Source: Faecalimonas umbilicata (GTDB lineage: Bacteria > Bacillota > Clostridia > Lachnospirales > Lachnospiraceae). Taken from it: a stretch of DNA of 64,000 bases. The number at the start of each line of letters is the position of its first letter. Position 1 is the first letter of the stretch. The position numbers were made by a program, and so were the translations under genes. The stretch spans positions 1-64,000 of the forward strand of contig NZ_SLZV01000011.1 of NCBI RefSeq assembly GCF_004346095.1. The letters run 5' to 3'. Under the pieces are notes generated by a model, which did not search any database, was not told the origin of the DNA, and saw only the letters and a program-made list of their open reading frames with translations. Positions 8,619-18,180 of the stretch are shown piece after piece.

Positions 8619-8780
8619 TTATATATAAAGCTCTGCCAGCATCAGTGCAGAGCCTTTTTCTATCACGCTTTGCGGATTGTGCTTTCCTCTTTCTTCCTGT
8701 TCCCTGATCTGCTGACGTTTGCTCAAATATTCTTCGATTGAAATGACTTCCTGTGGATTCTGTCTTCGCTTTGTCAACAT
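8619..8780 (-). CDS. Small hydrophilic protein (53 aa)
   Basis: Begins MLTKRRQNPQEVISIEEYLS and continues with the highly charged helical segment KRQQIREQEERGK. A near-perfect AAAGGAGGT lies 8 bases before the ATG, the strongest evidence that it is translated. Its last 15 codons run through the terminator hairpin of the convergent upstream gene. No homologue comes to mind; the sequence suggests a soluble coiled or helical peptide. Confidence 0.6.
   Translation of the reverse strand: MLTKRRQNPQEVISIEEYLSKRQQIREQEERGKHNPQSVIEKGSALMLAELYI
8627..8659 (+). terminator. Terminator of the small membrane protein gene
   Basis: GCTCTGC (8630-8636) and GCAGAGC (8647-8653) form a stem followed by CTTTTT. 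It overlaps the 3' end of the convergent 53-residue ORF on the minus strand. Confidence 0.75.
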
Positions 8781-9106
8781 TTTACATACCTCCTTTTTGC
8801 TTCTTTTTCGTTTCTGACTACTTCTCTCTTATTCTTTCTGTCAACTTTATTATTCTATTCCACGCTCCCGGAAAATATGTCTTTTTTTATTGTTTTTCTC
8901 AAGTTTTCACTTGATAACTTTATTATAAATCGAAATTGTGACATCCCTATGACAGATCTCTAAACCCTTTCTAATCTAATTATTAAGATTTTCTAATGTA
9001 TTTTCTAAGTTTTTCTGCATTTTCCTTGACATTTTTCCTGAGTATCCCTACACTAAATCTCATCAACAAAGCAAACATAAAATTTTGACAGAAAGGTTAT
9101 GGTATC
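8781..9106. other. AT-rich divergent intergenic region between the 53-aa ORF and asnA
   Basis: Contains no gene. On the minus strand TTGACA is followed 17-18 bases later by a weak TAGTCA, a candidate promoter for the 53-residue ORF. On the plus strand a clear promoter for asnA lies at 9026-9054. No T-box or other known leader element was recognised between that promoter and asnA. Confidence 0.5.
9026..9054 (+). promoter_or_regulatory. Promoter of asnA
   Basis: TTGACA (9026-9031) and TACACT (9049-9054) with the ideal 17-base spacing, 52 bases before the asnA ATG. Confidence 0.75.
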
Positions 9107-10117
9107 ATGGAACAATTTATTTTGCCTGAAGGCTATCACTCTCCACTCACAATCCGGGAAACGGAAGTTGCGATCAAGGAAGTCAAAGATCATTTTGAAC
9201 GCGCGCTTGCCAAATCCTTACATCTCACCCGTGTTTCTGCTCCTCTTTTTGTAAAACCAGAAAGTGGTATGAATGATAATCTCAACGGAACCGAACGTCC
9301 GGTTTCTTTTGGAATCCGGGAACAGAACGATGCTCCTGTGGAGATCGTACACTCTCTCGCCAAGTGGAAACGATATGCTTTGAAGCGCTATGATTTCCAC
9401 TCCGGTGAGGGACTCTATACTGATATGAGTGCAATCCGCCGCGACGAAGACACCGACAACCTGCATTCTCTGTATGTAGACCAATGGGACTGGGAGAAGA
9501 TCATCTCCAAAGAAGAACGGAACACAGAAACACTTCGCTACACAGTCCGGAAAGTCTATGCTGCCTTAAAAGAAACTGAGGAATTTATTTCCCGCAGATA
9601 CAATTACATCGAACCGCTCCTCCCGGAAGACATTACTTTTATCACTGCTCAGGAACTAGAAGACCTATATCCCAAGCTTTCTCCAAAAGAACGAGAATAC
9701 AAAATTGCAAGAGAGAAAAAAGCGGTCTTCCTTTCGCAGATTGGTAAGACTCTTGTCTCCGGGAAGCCGCACGATGGACGTGCTCCTGATTATGATGACT
9801 GGGAATTGAATGGTGATATTCTCGTGTATTACCCGGTGCTTGACGTAGCGCTGGAACTTTCCTCCATGGGGATCCGTGTTGACGAAGCCGCTTTAAAGCG
9901 GCAGCTGAAAATCGCCGGCTGCGAAGACCGTGCCGAACTGGATTTTCAAAAATCTCTTCTCAACGGGGAGCTTCCCTACACAGTCGGTGGAGGAATCGGT
10001 CAGTCTCGGATCTGCATGTTCTACCTCCGAAAAGCCCACATCGGTGAGGTGCAGTCTTCCATTTGGACCGAAGATACCCTTCGTTTGGCAGACGAACACC
10101 AGATTCAACTTCTCTAA
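9107..10117 (+). CDS. asnA: Aspartate-ammonia ligase (asparagine synthetase A)
   Basis: A 336-residue enzyme that makes asparagine from aspartate, ammonia and ATP (AMP-forming). It has the class II synthetase-like fold. Family signatures visible include VSAPLFVKPESGMNDNLNG near the N-terminus, YTDMSAIRRDED (about 105-116), LYVDQWDWEK and the C-terminal GGGIGQSRICMFYLRKAHIGE. Length is that of the family (about 330). It is a monocistronic unit with its own promoter and terminator on the plus strand, unlike its neighbours. Confidence 0.97.
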   Translation: MEQFILPEGYHSPLTIRETEVAIKEVKDHFERALAKSLHLTRVSAPLFVKPESGMNDNLNGTERPVSFGIREQNDAPVEIVHSLAKWKRYALKRYDFHSGEGLYTDMSAIRRDEDTDNLHSLYVDQWDWEKIISKEERNTETLRYTVRKVYAALKETEEFISRRYNYIEPLLPEDITFITAQELEDLYPKLSPKEREYKIAREKKAVFLSQIGKTLVSGKPHDGRAPDYDDWELNGDILVYYPVLDVALELSSMGIRVDEAALKRQLKIAGCEDRAELDFQKSLLNGELPYTVGGGIGQSRICMFYLRKAHIGEVQSSIWTEDTLRLADEHQIQLL

Positions 10118-10138
10118 AATAACTTCCCTGTAAAACAA

Positions 10139-10203
10139 CAAAACATGCCGGAATATTTTTACTGTTTCCTGTTGGAAATCAATTTTTTCCGGCATGTTTT
10201 TTC
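10139..10203. terminator. Bidirectional terminator between asnA and purA
   Basis: AAAACATGCCGGAA pairs with TTCCGGCATGTTTT across a 35-base loop and is flanked by A- and T-runs, so it can stop both convergent transcripts. Confidence 0.85.
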
Positions 10204-10261
10204 TAAGATTCTATTCTAAGTTTGTATCATTGTTTTCCGGTAAACATCCACGCCAAACTTC

Positions 10262-11536
10262 TTAGCGGTAGATGATCTCATCTCTTCCCGGTCCGTTAGA
10301 AACCATCGTAATCGGATAACCGATCTTCTCCTCAATAAATTCGATATATCTACGACAGTTTTCTGGAAGATCTTCATAGCGTTTAATTCCCCGGATATCG
10401 CATTTCCATCCTGGAAGTGTCTCTAGAACCGGTTTTGCACGCTCCAGCAAATAAGTCGGCGGGAAGTCCGTTGTAATCTCCCCGTCAATGTCGTAGGCAA
10501 CACATACTGGAATCTCATCGAGATATCCAAGTACATCTAAGACAGTAAATGCAACATCTGTTGTTCCCTGAAGTCTGCATCCATACTTGGAGGCAACCAC
10601 GTCAAACCATCCCATACGTCTTGGACGTCCGGTCGTTGCACCAAATTCTCCTCCATCTCCGCCTCTTCTTCGAAGCTCATCTGCCTCTTCGCCAAAAATC
10701 TCACTGACAAACGCTCCTGCTCCAACAGCACTTGAATATGCCTTGCAGACAGTGATGATCTGCTTGATCTCATACGGTGGGATTCCTGCTCCGATCGCAC
10801 CATATGCCGCAAGTGTTGAGGAAGAGGTAACCATTGGATAAATTCCATGATCTGGATCTTTCAGAGAACCTAACTGTCCTTCCAGAAGAATTTCTTTTCC
10901 TTCCTTGATCGCATTGTGCAGATACAGGGACACATCACATACATATGGAGCAACCATCTTTTTATAGCTCTGCAATTCTTCGTAAAGATCTTCTGGGCGA
11001 AGTGCCGGTTTCTTATATAAATGCTCTAAAATAACATTCTTCTGTTCACAGACACGAACAACTTTTTCTTTTAACAATTCATCGTCAAATAACTCACTAA
11101 CCTGAAATCCGATCTTTGCATACTTGTCTGAGTAAAACGGAGCAATTCCTGATTTTGTAGAACCAAAGGATTTTCCACCCAGTCGTTCCTCCTCATACTG
11201 GTCAAACAGGATGTGATAAGACATGACAATCTGTGCTCTGTCAGATACTAAGATCTTCGGCGCCGGAACTCCTCTGTCAATGATGGACTGAATCTCCCCA
11301 AAGAGCACAGGAATATTAAGTGCAACCCCATTTCCGATAATACTTGTCGTGTGATCATAAAAAACTCCTGACGGCAATGTGTGAAGTGCAAACTTTCCAT
11401 AGTCATTGATGATCGTATGTCCCGCGTTTGCTCCGCCCTGAAAACGAACGATAATATCCGCTTTCTCTCCAAGCATATCTGTGATCTTTCCTTTTCCTTC
11501 ATCGCCCCAGTTTGCTCCTACTACTGCTTTTACCAT
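10262..11536 (-). CDS. purA: Adenylosuccinate synthetase
   Basis: A 424-residue GTP-dependent enzyme that joins IMP and aspartate to adenylosuccinate, the first committed step to AMP. The N-terminal GANWGDEGKGKITDMLG holds the P-loop-like catalytic Asp and Lys, and GGANAGHTI holds the catalytic His. TTGRPRRMGWFD and VAYDIDGE further along are family signatures. AGGAGG lies 7 bases before the ATG. It is transcribed alone, with convergent asnA downstream. Confidence 0.97.
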   Translation of the reverse strand: MVKAVVGANWGDEGKGKITDMLGEKADIIVRFQGGANAGHTIINDYGKFALHTLPSGVFYDHTTSIIGNGVALNIPVLFGEIQSIIDRGVPAPKILVSDRAQIVMSYHILFDQYEEERLGGKSFGSTKSGIAPFYSDKYAKIGFQVSELFDDELLKEKVVRVCEQKNVILEHLYKKPALRPEDLYEELQSYKKMVAPYVCDVSLYLHNAIKEGKEILLEGQLGSLKDPDHGIYPMVTSSSTLAAYGAIGAGIPPYEIKQIITVCKAYSSAVGAGAFVSEIFGEEADELRRRGGDGGEFGATTGRPRRMGWFDVVASKYGCRLQGTTDVAFTVLDVLGYLDEIPVCVAYDIDGEITTDFPPTYLLERAKPVLETLPGWKCDIRGIKRYEDLPENCRRYIEFIEEKIGYPITMVSNGPGRDEIIYR

Positions 11537-11713
11537 GTCTTATCCTCCTAATCGATAAATGTCTTATTTTATCTTCTTATAAACATTTACAAGCTCTGCT
11601 TATTTACTACGCCAACGATTATACTATACTTTTTTCTTGATGTAAAATATTTTTTTGAAAACTTTTTAAAAAACCTTTATACAAAGTTTCATACAAAATC
11701 TGTTCACAATCTC

Positions 11714-13267
11714 CTACATCAATGGAGCAATCAGACGCAGCACTCTTCCTGCTACCGTCATCACTGTTCCTCTTGTCCGAAGATCCATCACACTTACTTT
11801 CTGACATTTTTTCAATGTCTCCTGAAAATCTTTTTCAATATTCCAGACAACCGGATTGTTGTAAATAAAGGTTCCACACTCAAAATGAAGATACAGACTC
11901 CGATAGTCCAGATTGATGGTGCCGACCGTCGCCGTGTCATCATCAGAAACAAAAACTTTGGCATGGACAAATCCCGGTGTGTACTCATAAATCTGTACTC
12001 CCGCCTCGATCAGCTCTTCATAGTATGTCTTTGCTACTGCAAATGCATACCACTTGTCCGGAATGTGCGGCATAATGATGATAACTTCAATTCCACTTTT
12101 TGCGGCATACGTCAGATTCGTCACCATCTCATTATCCAGGATCAGATACGGTGTCATAATGTGCACATATTTCTTTGCATGATTTAAAATGTGAAGGTAA
12201 ACTTGCTCTCCAATGTTTTCATTGTCAAACGGACTATCTCCATAAGGCAGTACATACCCCAGTTCTCTGTGCAGTTCCTCCTGAACCGGCGTCAGATATT
12301 TTTCATAATCTTCTTTCTGATGTTCTGTGACATTCCACATCTGCAAAAACATGATCGTAAAATTCTGTACCGCATCTCCCTTGATCATGACCGCTGTATC
12401 TTTCCAATGTCCAAACCGTTCTTTCTGATTAATATATTCATCTGCCAGATTGATTCCGCCTGTAAATGCCGTATGTCCATCGATCACGCAGATTTTGCGA
12501 TGATCTCTGTTATTCTGGTGCGTGGAAAGAATTGGCTTGATCGGACTAAACATCTTGCATTTGATTCCTTTTTCCTGAAGTGTCTCCGGATAATGATACG
12601 GCAGAAGCGCGATACAGCACATCCCATCATACATAAAGCGGACTTCCACCCCTTCTTTCACCTTTTCTTCCAGGATTTCCAGGATGCTATCCCACATAAT
12701 TCCCTGTTCTACGATAAAGTATTCCATGAAAATGAATTTCTTTGCCTGTCGAAGTTCCGTTTTCAACTGCTCAAACTTATCTTCCCCCAGCGGAAAATAT
12801 TTGACACTTGTGTTCCGCTTAATCGGATATCCTGCCTGCCGCGACATATAATGTGCCAAATTTGCGTTGGCTGGTTTGGATACTCTAAGATCTTCTATGA
12901 TCTCCTCATCCTGCTCCATATATGGCTTTGTCTCAAGCGAGAGATCCTGGAGCCTTTTCCCGATAAACCGTGTTCCAATCTGCACACGGGTAAACAGATA
13001 AAATAACATTCCTACAATCGGAATCGCCATTACAAACAAAATCCAGGACATTTTAAATGCCGGATTTTCCTTTCGATTGATAATATAGATCACGACAGCA
13101 CTGCCGAGTATCAGCAGTAAAAGATACATTACCGGCGCATATTTTACGAGACTTGTAAACATCTCAAACAGCAGTACCACCTGAAAAATAAGAAGCAGAA
13201 ATACAAGTGCAGTCCTGCTAAATACGATATGAAAAATCCCTTTCTTCGTTTTCTTCTTTACTTCCAT
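11714..13267 (-). CDS. cls: Cardiolipin synthase
   Basis: A 517-residue phospholipase D superfamily membrane enzyme that condenses two phosphatidylglycerols to cardiolipin. Three N-terminal hydrophobic segments lie at about 15-100. The two HKD motifs follow: DHRKICVIDGHTAFTGGIN (about 257-275) and VHAKVFVSDDDTATVGTINL (about 437-456). The start at 13267 was chosen for its GAGGAAATCGG ribosome binding site and because the basic segment MEVKKKTKKG precedes the first span directly. It lies behind a terminator, so it is probably transcribed on its own. Confidence 0.95.
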   Translation of the reverse strand: MEVKKKTKKGIFHIVFSRTALVFLLLIFQVVLLFEMFTSLVKYAPVMYLLLLILGSAVVIYIINRKENPAFKMSWILFVMAIPIVGMLFYLFTRVQIGTRFIGKRLQDLSLETKPYMEQDEEIIEDLRVSKPANANLAHYMSRQAGYPIKRNTSVKYFPLGEDKFEQLKTELRQAKKFIFMEYFIVEQGIMWDSILEILEEKVKEGVEVRFMYDGMCCIALLPYHYPETLQEKGIKCKMFSPIKPILSTHQNNRDHRKICVIDGHTAFTGGINLADEYINQKERFGHWKDTAVMIKGDAVQNFTIMFLQMWNVTEHQKEDYEKYLTPVQEELHRELGYVLPYGDSPFDNENIGEQVYLHILNHAKKYVHIMTPYLILDNEMVTNLTYAAKSGIEVIIIMPHIPDKWYAFAVAKTYYEELIEAGVQIYEYTPGFVHAKVFVSDDDTATVGTINLDYRSLYLHFECGTFIYNNPVVWNIEKDFQETLKKCQKVSVMDLRTRGTVMTVAGRVLRLIAPLM

Positions 13268-13316
13268 CCGATTTCCTCTTTTCCCTTCTCTTTTATCATT
13301 TGCCTTTTCCAATTGA

Positions 13317-13353
13317 CAAAAGGAGGCTGCCACAGTAAGCCTCCCCCTTTTTG
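13317..13353. terminator. Terminator downstream of pdxR
   Basis: AAAAGGAGGCT and AGCCTCC form a stem followed by CCTTTTTG on the plus strand and CCTTTTG on the minus strand. It starts directly after the pdxR stop codon. Confidence 0.7.
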
Positions 13354-14748
13354 TCATTCCAATAATTTTTCTGTCAGAAGCGCTGCCCCTGCCCGGATCT
13401 CTTCTTCCGGTAAGTTTGCGAATCCAAGGAGGATCGTACAACTTCTCTGCATCTCCTGCGTCTCAAATGTTGACAATCCATAAATCCGTATTCCACCCTG
13501 CTTCGCTTTTTTGACGGCATCCTCTTCGCTTCTCCCATCATGAAACGTGAAAAGCAAGTGAACTCCCGCATATTCTCCGCTGACAGAGCCAATGGAAAGA
13601 AGTGGTTTCAGTGCATTTAAAAGCGTATCGTGACGACTTTTATAGAGTGCACGCATTCGATTCAAGTGCCTTTCGTAGTACCCTTCTGCCAGAAATCGCT
13701 CTACAATTTTTTGATCAATCTTCGACACCGTCGAATTGATAAACCGATATTCCCTCTCATAAACGCAAAGCAAACTCTCTGGAAGAACCATATAGCTCAT
13801 ACGGAGTGCCGGTGCAATCGACCTTGAGAATGTGCCAAGATAAATAACCCGCTCATGAATGTCGTACCCTTGCAGCGCCGGAATCGGTTTCCCTTTATAG
13901 CGAAATTCACTGTCATAATCATCTTCGATAATATACCGCTCGCCTCTGTCTGCCCACTTAAGCAGCTCCAATCTTCGCCGGATTGGCATCACAACCCCCA
14001 AAGGGAACTGATGTGACGGCATTACATATGCAACCTGCGCGCCGCTCTTTTCCAGAAGATCTGTCCGCATGCCACTGTGATCCATCGGCACTGTGCACAC
14101 TTCCTGAGACAAGTTTGCAAACAGACGGTAAGCCTGTTTATATGTCGGTGTCTCAAAGGCGACCTTCTTGTCTTTTCCAAGAATATTGATCAAAAGCATC
14201 AAAAGGTAATCATTCCCCGCCCCGACAATGATCTGTTCCGGACGGCACCTGACTCCTCGCGCCTGATGCAGATAACTGCTGATCGCACTGCGCAGCCCAT
14301 ACTCACCCTGCGAATCTCCAAGGCGAAAGGTCTCTGCGCGATCATCCAGAAGAACTTCGCGGGAAAGTTTTCTCCACACCGCATAAGGAAAGCTTTTCAG
14401 ATCGATTCCGCTCGGCGAAAAATCATAGCGATACTTTTCTTTCTGCTCTTCCTGGCGCTCTGTCCCCGGTTGCTCTTCCCTTCGGAACTGATATACTCCA
14501 TCAATCTGTGCGACAAATACGCCTTTTCGAGGCTTTGTCTCAATATATCCCTCAGAGAGTAACTGCTCATATGCAAGTTCTACAGTACTTCTGCTAATCT
14601 CCAGATATCTCGCAAGTGACCGTGAAGATGGCAGCTTTACTCCACATGCAAGCCGGCCACTCTGAATATCTTCTTTGACATACTGATAAATCTGCTCATA
14701 CAGCGGAGTAATCGACTGTGGATCAAGACTGATCGTCAATTCCTTCAT
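13354..14748 (-). CDS. pdxR: MocR/PdxR-type GntR regulator with aminotransferase domain
   Basis: A 464-residue fusion. An N-terminal GntR winged helix (about 1-75, with GVKLPSSRSLARYLEISRST) is joined to a class I aminotransferase-like domain that binds PLP. The PLP lysine neighbourhood is YLGTFSRSIAPALRMSYM, where the Schiff-base Lys of true aminotransferases is replaced by Ser-Arg. A regulatory rather than enzymatic role therefore seems likely. PdxR members control pdxST vitamin B6 genes, but none is adjacent here. It starts 9 bases after the glnS stop, with AGGAGATATAA overlapping that stop. Target genes are unknown. Confidence 0.85.
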   Translation of the reverse strand: MKELTISLDPQSITPLYEQIYQYVKEDIQSGRLACGVKLPSSRSLARYLEISRSTVELAYEQLLSEGYIETKPRKGVFVAQIDGVYQFRREEQPGTERQEEQKEKYRYDFSPSGIDLKSFPYAVWRKLSREVLLDDRAETFRLGDSQGEYGLRSAISSYLHQARGVRCRPEQIIVGAGNDYLLMLLINILGKDKKVAFETPTYKQAYRLFANLSQEVCTVPMDHSGMRTDLLEKSGAQVAYVMPSHQFPLGVVMPIRRRLELLKWADRGERYIIEDDYDSEFRYKGKPIPALQGYDIHERVIYLGTFSRSIAPALRMSYMVLPESLLCVYEREYRFINSTVSKIDQKIVERFLAEGYYERHLNRMRALYKSRHDTLLNALKPLLSIGSVSGEYAGVHLLFTFHDGRSEEDAVKKAKQGGIRIYGLSTFETQEMQRSCTILLGFANLPEEEIRAGAALLTEKLLE

Positions 14749-14757
14749 TTATATCTC

Positions 14758-16425
14758 CTATTTCGGCAGTCTGAAAGAGCTCTTCAGCGATACGATACGA
14801 TTAAATACAAGCGCATCTGGTCTGGAATCTTTTGCATCTACGCAGAAATAACCATTTCTCACAAACTGGAAGCTGTCATAAGCCTGTACACCATCGAAAC
14901 TTGGTTCCAGATAGCAATCTTTTAAAATCGTAAGTGAATTTGGATTTAAGTTCAAAGAGCCATCCTCTTTGTTATATACTCCCTTTTCTTCATCTACAAT
15001 ATTTTCGTACAGACGAAGTTCTGCCTTTGTCGCATACGGTGCCGGTACCCAGTGGATCGTTCCTTTTACTTTTCTTCCGGTAAATCCGCTTCCACATTTT
15101 GTCTCTGGATCATAAGTACAATGTACTTCGATCACGTTTCCATTTTCATCCTTTACAAAGCTTTCACATTTTACAAAATATGCATGCATGAGGCGTACTT
15201 CATTGCCCGGGAACAGACGGAAATATTTCTTCGGAGGCTCTTCCATAAAATCTTCCCGTTCAATGTAAAGTTCTCGGCAGAACGGAACCTTGCGGAATCC
15301 AAGCGCTTCATTTTCCAGATTGTTGGCAACATCCAAATATTCTACTTCTCCTTCTGGATAGTTGTCGATGATCAGCTTGATCGGATCCATCACTGCCATC
15401 ATACGAGGCTTCTTCATTTTCAGATCTTCGCGGATACAGTACTCTAACATCGCATAGTCCACAGAACTGTTGCTCTTTGATACCCCGCAGAGCTCCACGA
15501 ACATTTTAATCGATTCCGGTGTGAATCCTCTTCTTCTGAGCGCTGCGATAGAAACTAGTCTTGGATCATCCCATCCGTCCACAATTCCATCTTCGACCAG
15601 CTTCTTGATATAACGCTTTCCTGTCACAACATTCGTCAGATACAGTTTTGCAAACTCAATCTGTCTCGGCGGATGATCAAACTCACATTCTCTGACTACC
15701 CAGTCATAAAGCGGTCTGTGATCTTCAAATTCCAATGTACAGATGGAGTGGGTAATCTTCTCAATAGCATCCTCGATCGGATGTGCGAAATCATACATCG
15801 GATAGATACACCATTGATCTCCGGTATTGTGGTGCGTCATGTGTGCTACACGGTAAAGAATCGGATCACGCATGTTGATATTCGGTGATGCCATATCAAT
15901 TTTGGCACGGAGCACCCGCTCCCCATCTTCAAATTTTCCGTCACGCATTGCCTCGAACAATTCTAAATTTTCTTCCACAGAGCGATCTCTGTATGGACTG
16001 TTTTTTCCCGGTTCTTTTAATGTCCCACGGTATTCTTTGATCTCTTCTGCTGTCAGATCACAGACATATGCCTTGCCTTTTTTGATCAGCTTGACTGCAC
16101 ATTCATACATCGCTTCAAAATAATCAGAGGCAAAGAACAGATTATCTTTCCAATCTGCGCCAAGCCACTTAATGTCTTCTTTGATAGAATCGACGAATTC
16201 TACTTTTTCCTTTGTCGGGTTTGTATCATCAAAACGCATATGGAATGTTCCATTGTATTTCTGTGCAAGACCATAATTTAACAGAATGGACTTTGCATGT
16301 CCGATATGTAAATATCCGTTCGGTTCCGGAGGGAATCTTGTGCAGACGGTATCATACACTCCTTCTTTTAAATCTTTGTCTATTTCCTGTTCTATAAAAT
16401 TTTTAGAAACTACTTCGTTCTCCAT
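14758..16425 (-). CDS. glnS: Glutaminyl-tRNA synthetase
   Basis: A 555-residue class I synthetase. The HIGH motif is in [15 protein letters not shown] (about 34-48). A KMSKS-equivalent [13 protein letters not shown] (about 267-279) and the C-terminal beta-barrel anticodon-binding domain complete it. A dedicated GlnRS means at least part of the Gln-tRNA supply need not pass through the GatCAB amidotransferase route used by many Firmicutes. AGGAGG precedes the ATG at 16425. It is followed closely by pdxR and the two are probably co-transcribed. No T-box was found in front. Confidence 0.96.
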   Translation of the reverse strand: MENEVVSKNFIEQEIDKDLKEGVYDTVCTRFPPEPNGYLHIGHAKSILLNYGLAQKYNGTFHMRFDDTNPTKEKVEFVDSIKEDIKWLGADWKDNLFFASDYFEAMYECAVKLIKKGKAYVCDLTAEEIKEYRGTLKEPGKNSPYRDRSVEENLELFEAMRDGKFEDGERVLRAKIDMASPNINMRDPILYRVAHMTHHNTGDQWCIYPMYDFAHPIEDAIEKITHSICTLEFEDHRPLYDWVVRECEFDHPPRQIEFAKLYLTNVVTGKRYIKKLVEDGIVDGWDDPRLVSIAALRRRGFTPESIKMFVELCGVSKSNSSVDYAMLEYCIREDLKMKKPRMMAVMDPIKLIIDNYPEGEVEYLDVANNLENEALGFRKVPFCRELYIEREDFMEEPPKKYFRLFPGNEVRLMHAYFVKCESFVKDENGNVIEVHCTYDPETKCGSGFTGRKVKGTIHWVPAPYATKAELRLYENIVDEEKGVYNKEDGSLNLNPNSLTILKDCYLEPSFDGVQAYDSFQFVRNGYFCVDAKDSRPDALVFNRIVSLKSSFRLPK

Positions 16426-16494
16426 TGTCATCCTCCTCGTTTTCATTCATGTTCAATATCTTACCATAAAATAAAATTGATAACAAGGTAGATT

Positions 16495-17223
16495 TTACCT
16501 GCCCGCTGAAATTCTTCCTTCCATTCTGCCCTGCAGTTTTAAAAGTGCCTGCACAAGGATCGCACTGTGATCCACCGCAATCTTCCCCGGCTCCCGCACC
16601 CGATAGGAGACTTCCCGGACCAACTCTCCCCTGCAATTTTTCTCTACAACTGCAGTCGTGTCAATCTGCTTCTCTTCATTAAACAACTGAAGCCGATAGA
16701 CTTGCAGACTTGTGTCTCCATTCCTCTGTTCCTCCACGCAAGACAATCGGATCTTACACCACGCAGCATCAGCCGCATCGTCCCCGGCCTCGACGGAGAT
16801 CTCTTCTCTGTTTACAAGCGCCATGTACGCAGTTGTGATCACTCTCGTGCGCGGATCCCGGTCCATCGCACCATAAACTGCAATCTGCTCCATGCAGAGT
16901 CCGCTGACACCTGTCTCTTCTTGAAGTTCTCTCCTTGCAGTCTCTTCCAAATCTTCTCGGAGATTGATAAATCCTCCCGGAAGCGCCCAGAATCCGATGC
17001 TTGGATGGTTACTTCTCTTTACAAGAAGTACCTCAAGCGCATTGACATCTCTAATCTGCTCTTCCATTCCTCTGTATGAAAATACTACCGCATCCGTCGT
17101 ACACGATGGTGTCTCATATCTATACGGCTGATACCCCGCCAGAAATTCTTCCAGTGTCTGTCCATCCTTGTTCCGCTCGCCGGTTCCTCTAAATGGCTCA
17201 ATATTTTCCAAAAACGATGCCAT
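16495..17223 (-). CDS. NUDIX hydrolase
   Basis: A 242-residue protein with a full NUDIX box, GGFINLREDLEETARRELQE followed by ETG (about 87-109), which binds Mg2+ and hydrolyses nucleoside diphosphates linked to another group. The C-terminal part is longer than in minimal NUDIX enzymes and resembles the NrtR/ADP-ribose pyrophosphatase group. That group often acts on ADP-ribose or regulates NAD genes. No helix-turn-helix is obvious. The start at 17223 has GGAGGG in front. Substrate unknown. Confidence 0.88.
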   Translation of the reverse strand: MASFLENIEPFRGTGERNKDGQTLEEFLAGYQPYRYETPSCTTDAVVFSYRGMEEQIRDVNALEVLLVKRSNHPSIGFWALPGGFINLREDLEETARRELQEETGVSGLCMEQIAVYGAMDRDPRTRVITTAYMALVNREEISVEAGDDAADAAWCKIRLSCVEEQRNGDTSLQVYRLQLFNEEKQIDTTAVVEKNCRGELVREVSYRVREPGKIAVDHSAILVQALLKLQGRMEGRISAGR

Positions 17224-17327
17224 CCTATTTCCCTCCATTTCGTTTTTTATCCGACCTCTCTGATTGTGCCTGCTCCACGTACTCTATACACAGTTTACCA
17301 TCAATCAAGTATGAAGTCTATGTAATA

Positions 17328-17366
17328 AAAAAAGAATAAGAACTTTTAAATTAAAAATTCTTACTC
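17328..17366 (-). terminator. Terminator of the tRNA-Thr gene
   Basis: On the minus strand TAAGAA and TTCTTA form a stem around an AT-rich loop and are followed by TTCTTTTTTT, just past the 3' end of the tRNA. Confidence 0.7.
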
Positions 17367-17375
17367 TCTCCTGAA

Positions 17376-17447
17376 GCTGCCTAGGGGACTTGAACCCCCG
17401 ACCTCCGCCTTACCAAGGCGACGCGCTACCGACTGCGCCAAGGCAGC
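17376..17447 (-). tRNA. tRNA-Thr (GGT)
   Basis: Folds into a complete cloverleaf of 72 bases: acceptor GCTGCCT/AGGCAGC, anticodon stem TCGCC/GGCGG with loop TTGGTAA, and T-arm GGGGG TTCAAGT CCCCT. The anticodon GGT reads ACC/ACT. No CCA is encoded. Confidence 0.95.
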
Positions 17448-17477
17448 ATATTTTACTGTCAACATGGATACTATACC

Positions 17478-17512
17478 GAAAAACACTCTCCTTGTCAAGA
17501 GGAGAGTGTTTG
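17478..17512. terminator. Terminator of the cysE-sigH operon
   Basis: AAACACTCTCC and GGAGAGTGTTT form an 11-bp stem with a short loop. It lies between the sigH 3' end and the tRNA-Thr gene; minus-strand transcripts from sigH would end here. Confidence 0.75.
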
Positions 17513-17556
17513 ATTTTCAATTATTTTTGTATGTTTCCTGGCACATGCACCATGCT

Positions 17557-18180
17557 TCATTCCTTCTTATGATTTAAAATTCCCTGTGCCTTGTTTTTAA
17601 TCCTCTGCAATGCATTATCTACTGCTTTGGGACTTTTCCCGATCAATTTTGCGATCGTCTGGTACTCTGTACCGAGCAGATGTAAATATAAGACACGGTT
17701 TTCCAGATCACTGAGCTGTTCTTTGAGCATACTTTCTGCCTGCCGGAAATATTCCTTATTCAGGAACAATTCTTCCGGGTTGTTCTCCCTATCCGGCTGG
17801 ATCGTATCAATCAACGGCGGACGCTTGTTTTCCTCAGACGCATCCCCCTCCTCGTAAAGAGAAACATAAGAATTCAGAGGAATATGTTTTTTTCTCTTTG
17901 ATGCCTCAATCGCACTGTACATCTGTCTCGAGATGCATAGTTCTGCAAAGCTTGCAAACGAAGTTTCCAGCGCAAGATCATAATCCCGGACCGCTTTAAA
18001 AAGTCCGATCATCCCCTCCTGGATCAGGTCATCATTTTCTCCTCCGAGAAGAAACATCGCCTTTGCCTTTTTTCGCACGAGATATTTATATTTTTCCATA
18101 ATGAAATCCATAATCTCAGACTCTCCTTTCCGGAGAGCCGCGATCAGCTGCTCATCTGTCATTTTCTCATACGTTTCCAT
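17557..18180 (-). CDS. sigH: RNA polymerase sigma factor SigH
   Basis: A 207-residue sigma-70 family factor with regions 2 and 4. Region 2 shows DDLIQEGMIGLFKAVRDYD and the SigH-typical FAELCISRQMYSAIEASKRK with KHIPLNSYVSL. Region 4 has the helix-turn-helix QTIAKLIGKSPKAVDNALQR. In Bacillus the orthologue (Spo0H) drives early stationary-phase, sporulation and competence genes. The ATG follows the rlmB stop codon directly, so translation is probably coupled. The gene yacP, which sits between rlmB and sigH in many Firmicutes, is missing here. Confidence 0.93.
   Translation of the reverse strand: METYEKMTDEQLIAALRKGESEIMDFIMEKYKYLVRKKAKAMFLLGGENDDLIQEGMIGLFKAVRDYDLALETSFASFAELCISRQMYSAIEASKRKKHIPLNSYVSLYEEGDASEENKRPPLIDTIQPDRENNPEELFLNKEYFRQAESMLKEQLSDLENRVLYLHLLGTEYQTIAKLIGKSPKAVDNALQRIKNKAQGILNHKKE

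Noticed and set aside
11537-11713. Small gene between purA and cls
   Set aside because: AT-rich, with no start signal or protein-like frame; probably the cls 3' region and purA promoter.
12191-13006. Plus-strand open frame of 271 codons opposite cardiolipin synthase
   Set aside because: Fully antisense to a complete gene with both HKD motifs; its translation shows no domain.
16426-16494. Glutamine T-box in front of glnS
   Set aside because: Only 69 bases separate glnS from the NUDIX gene and the GGTGGAACCGCG motif is absent.
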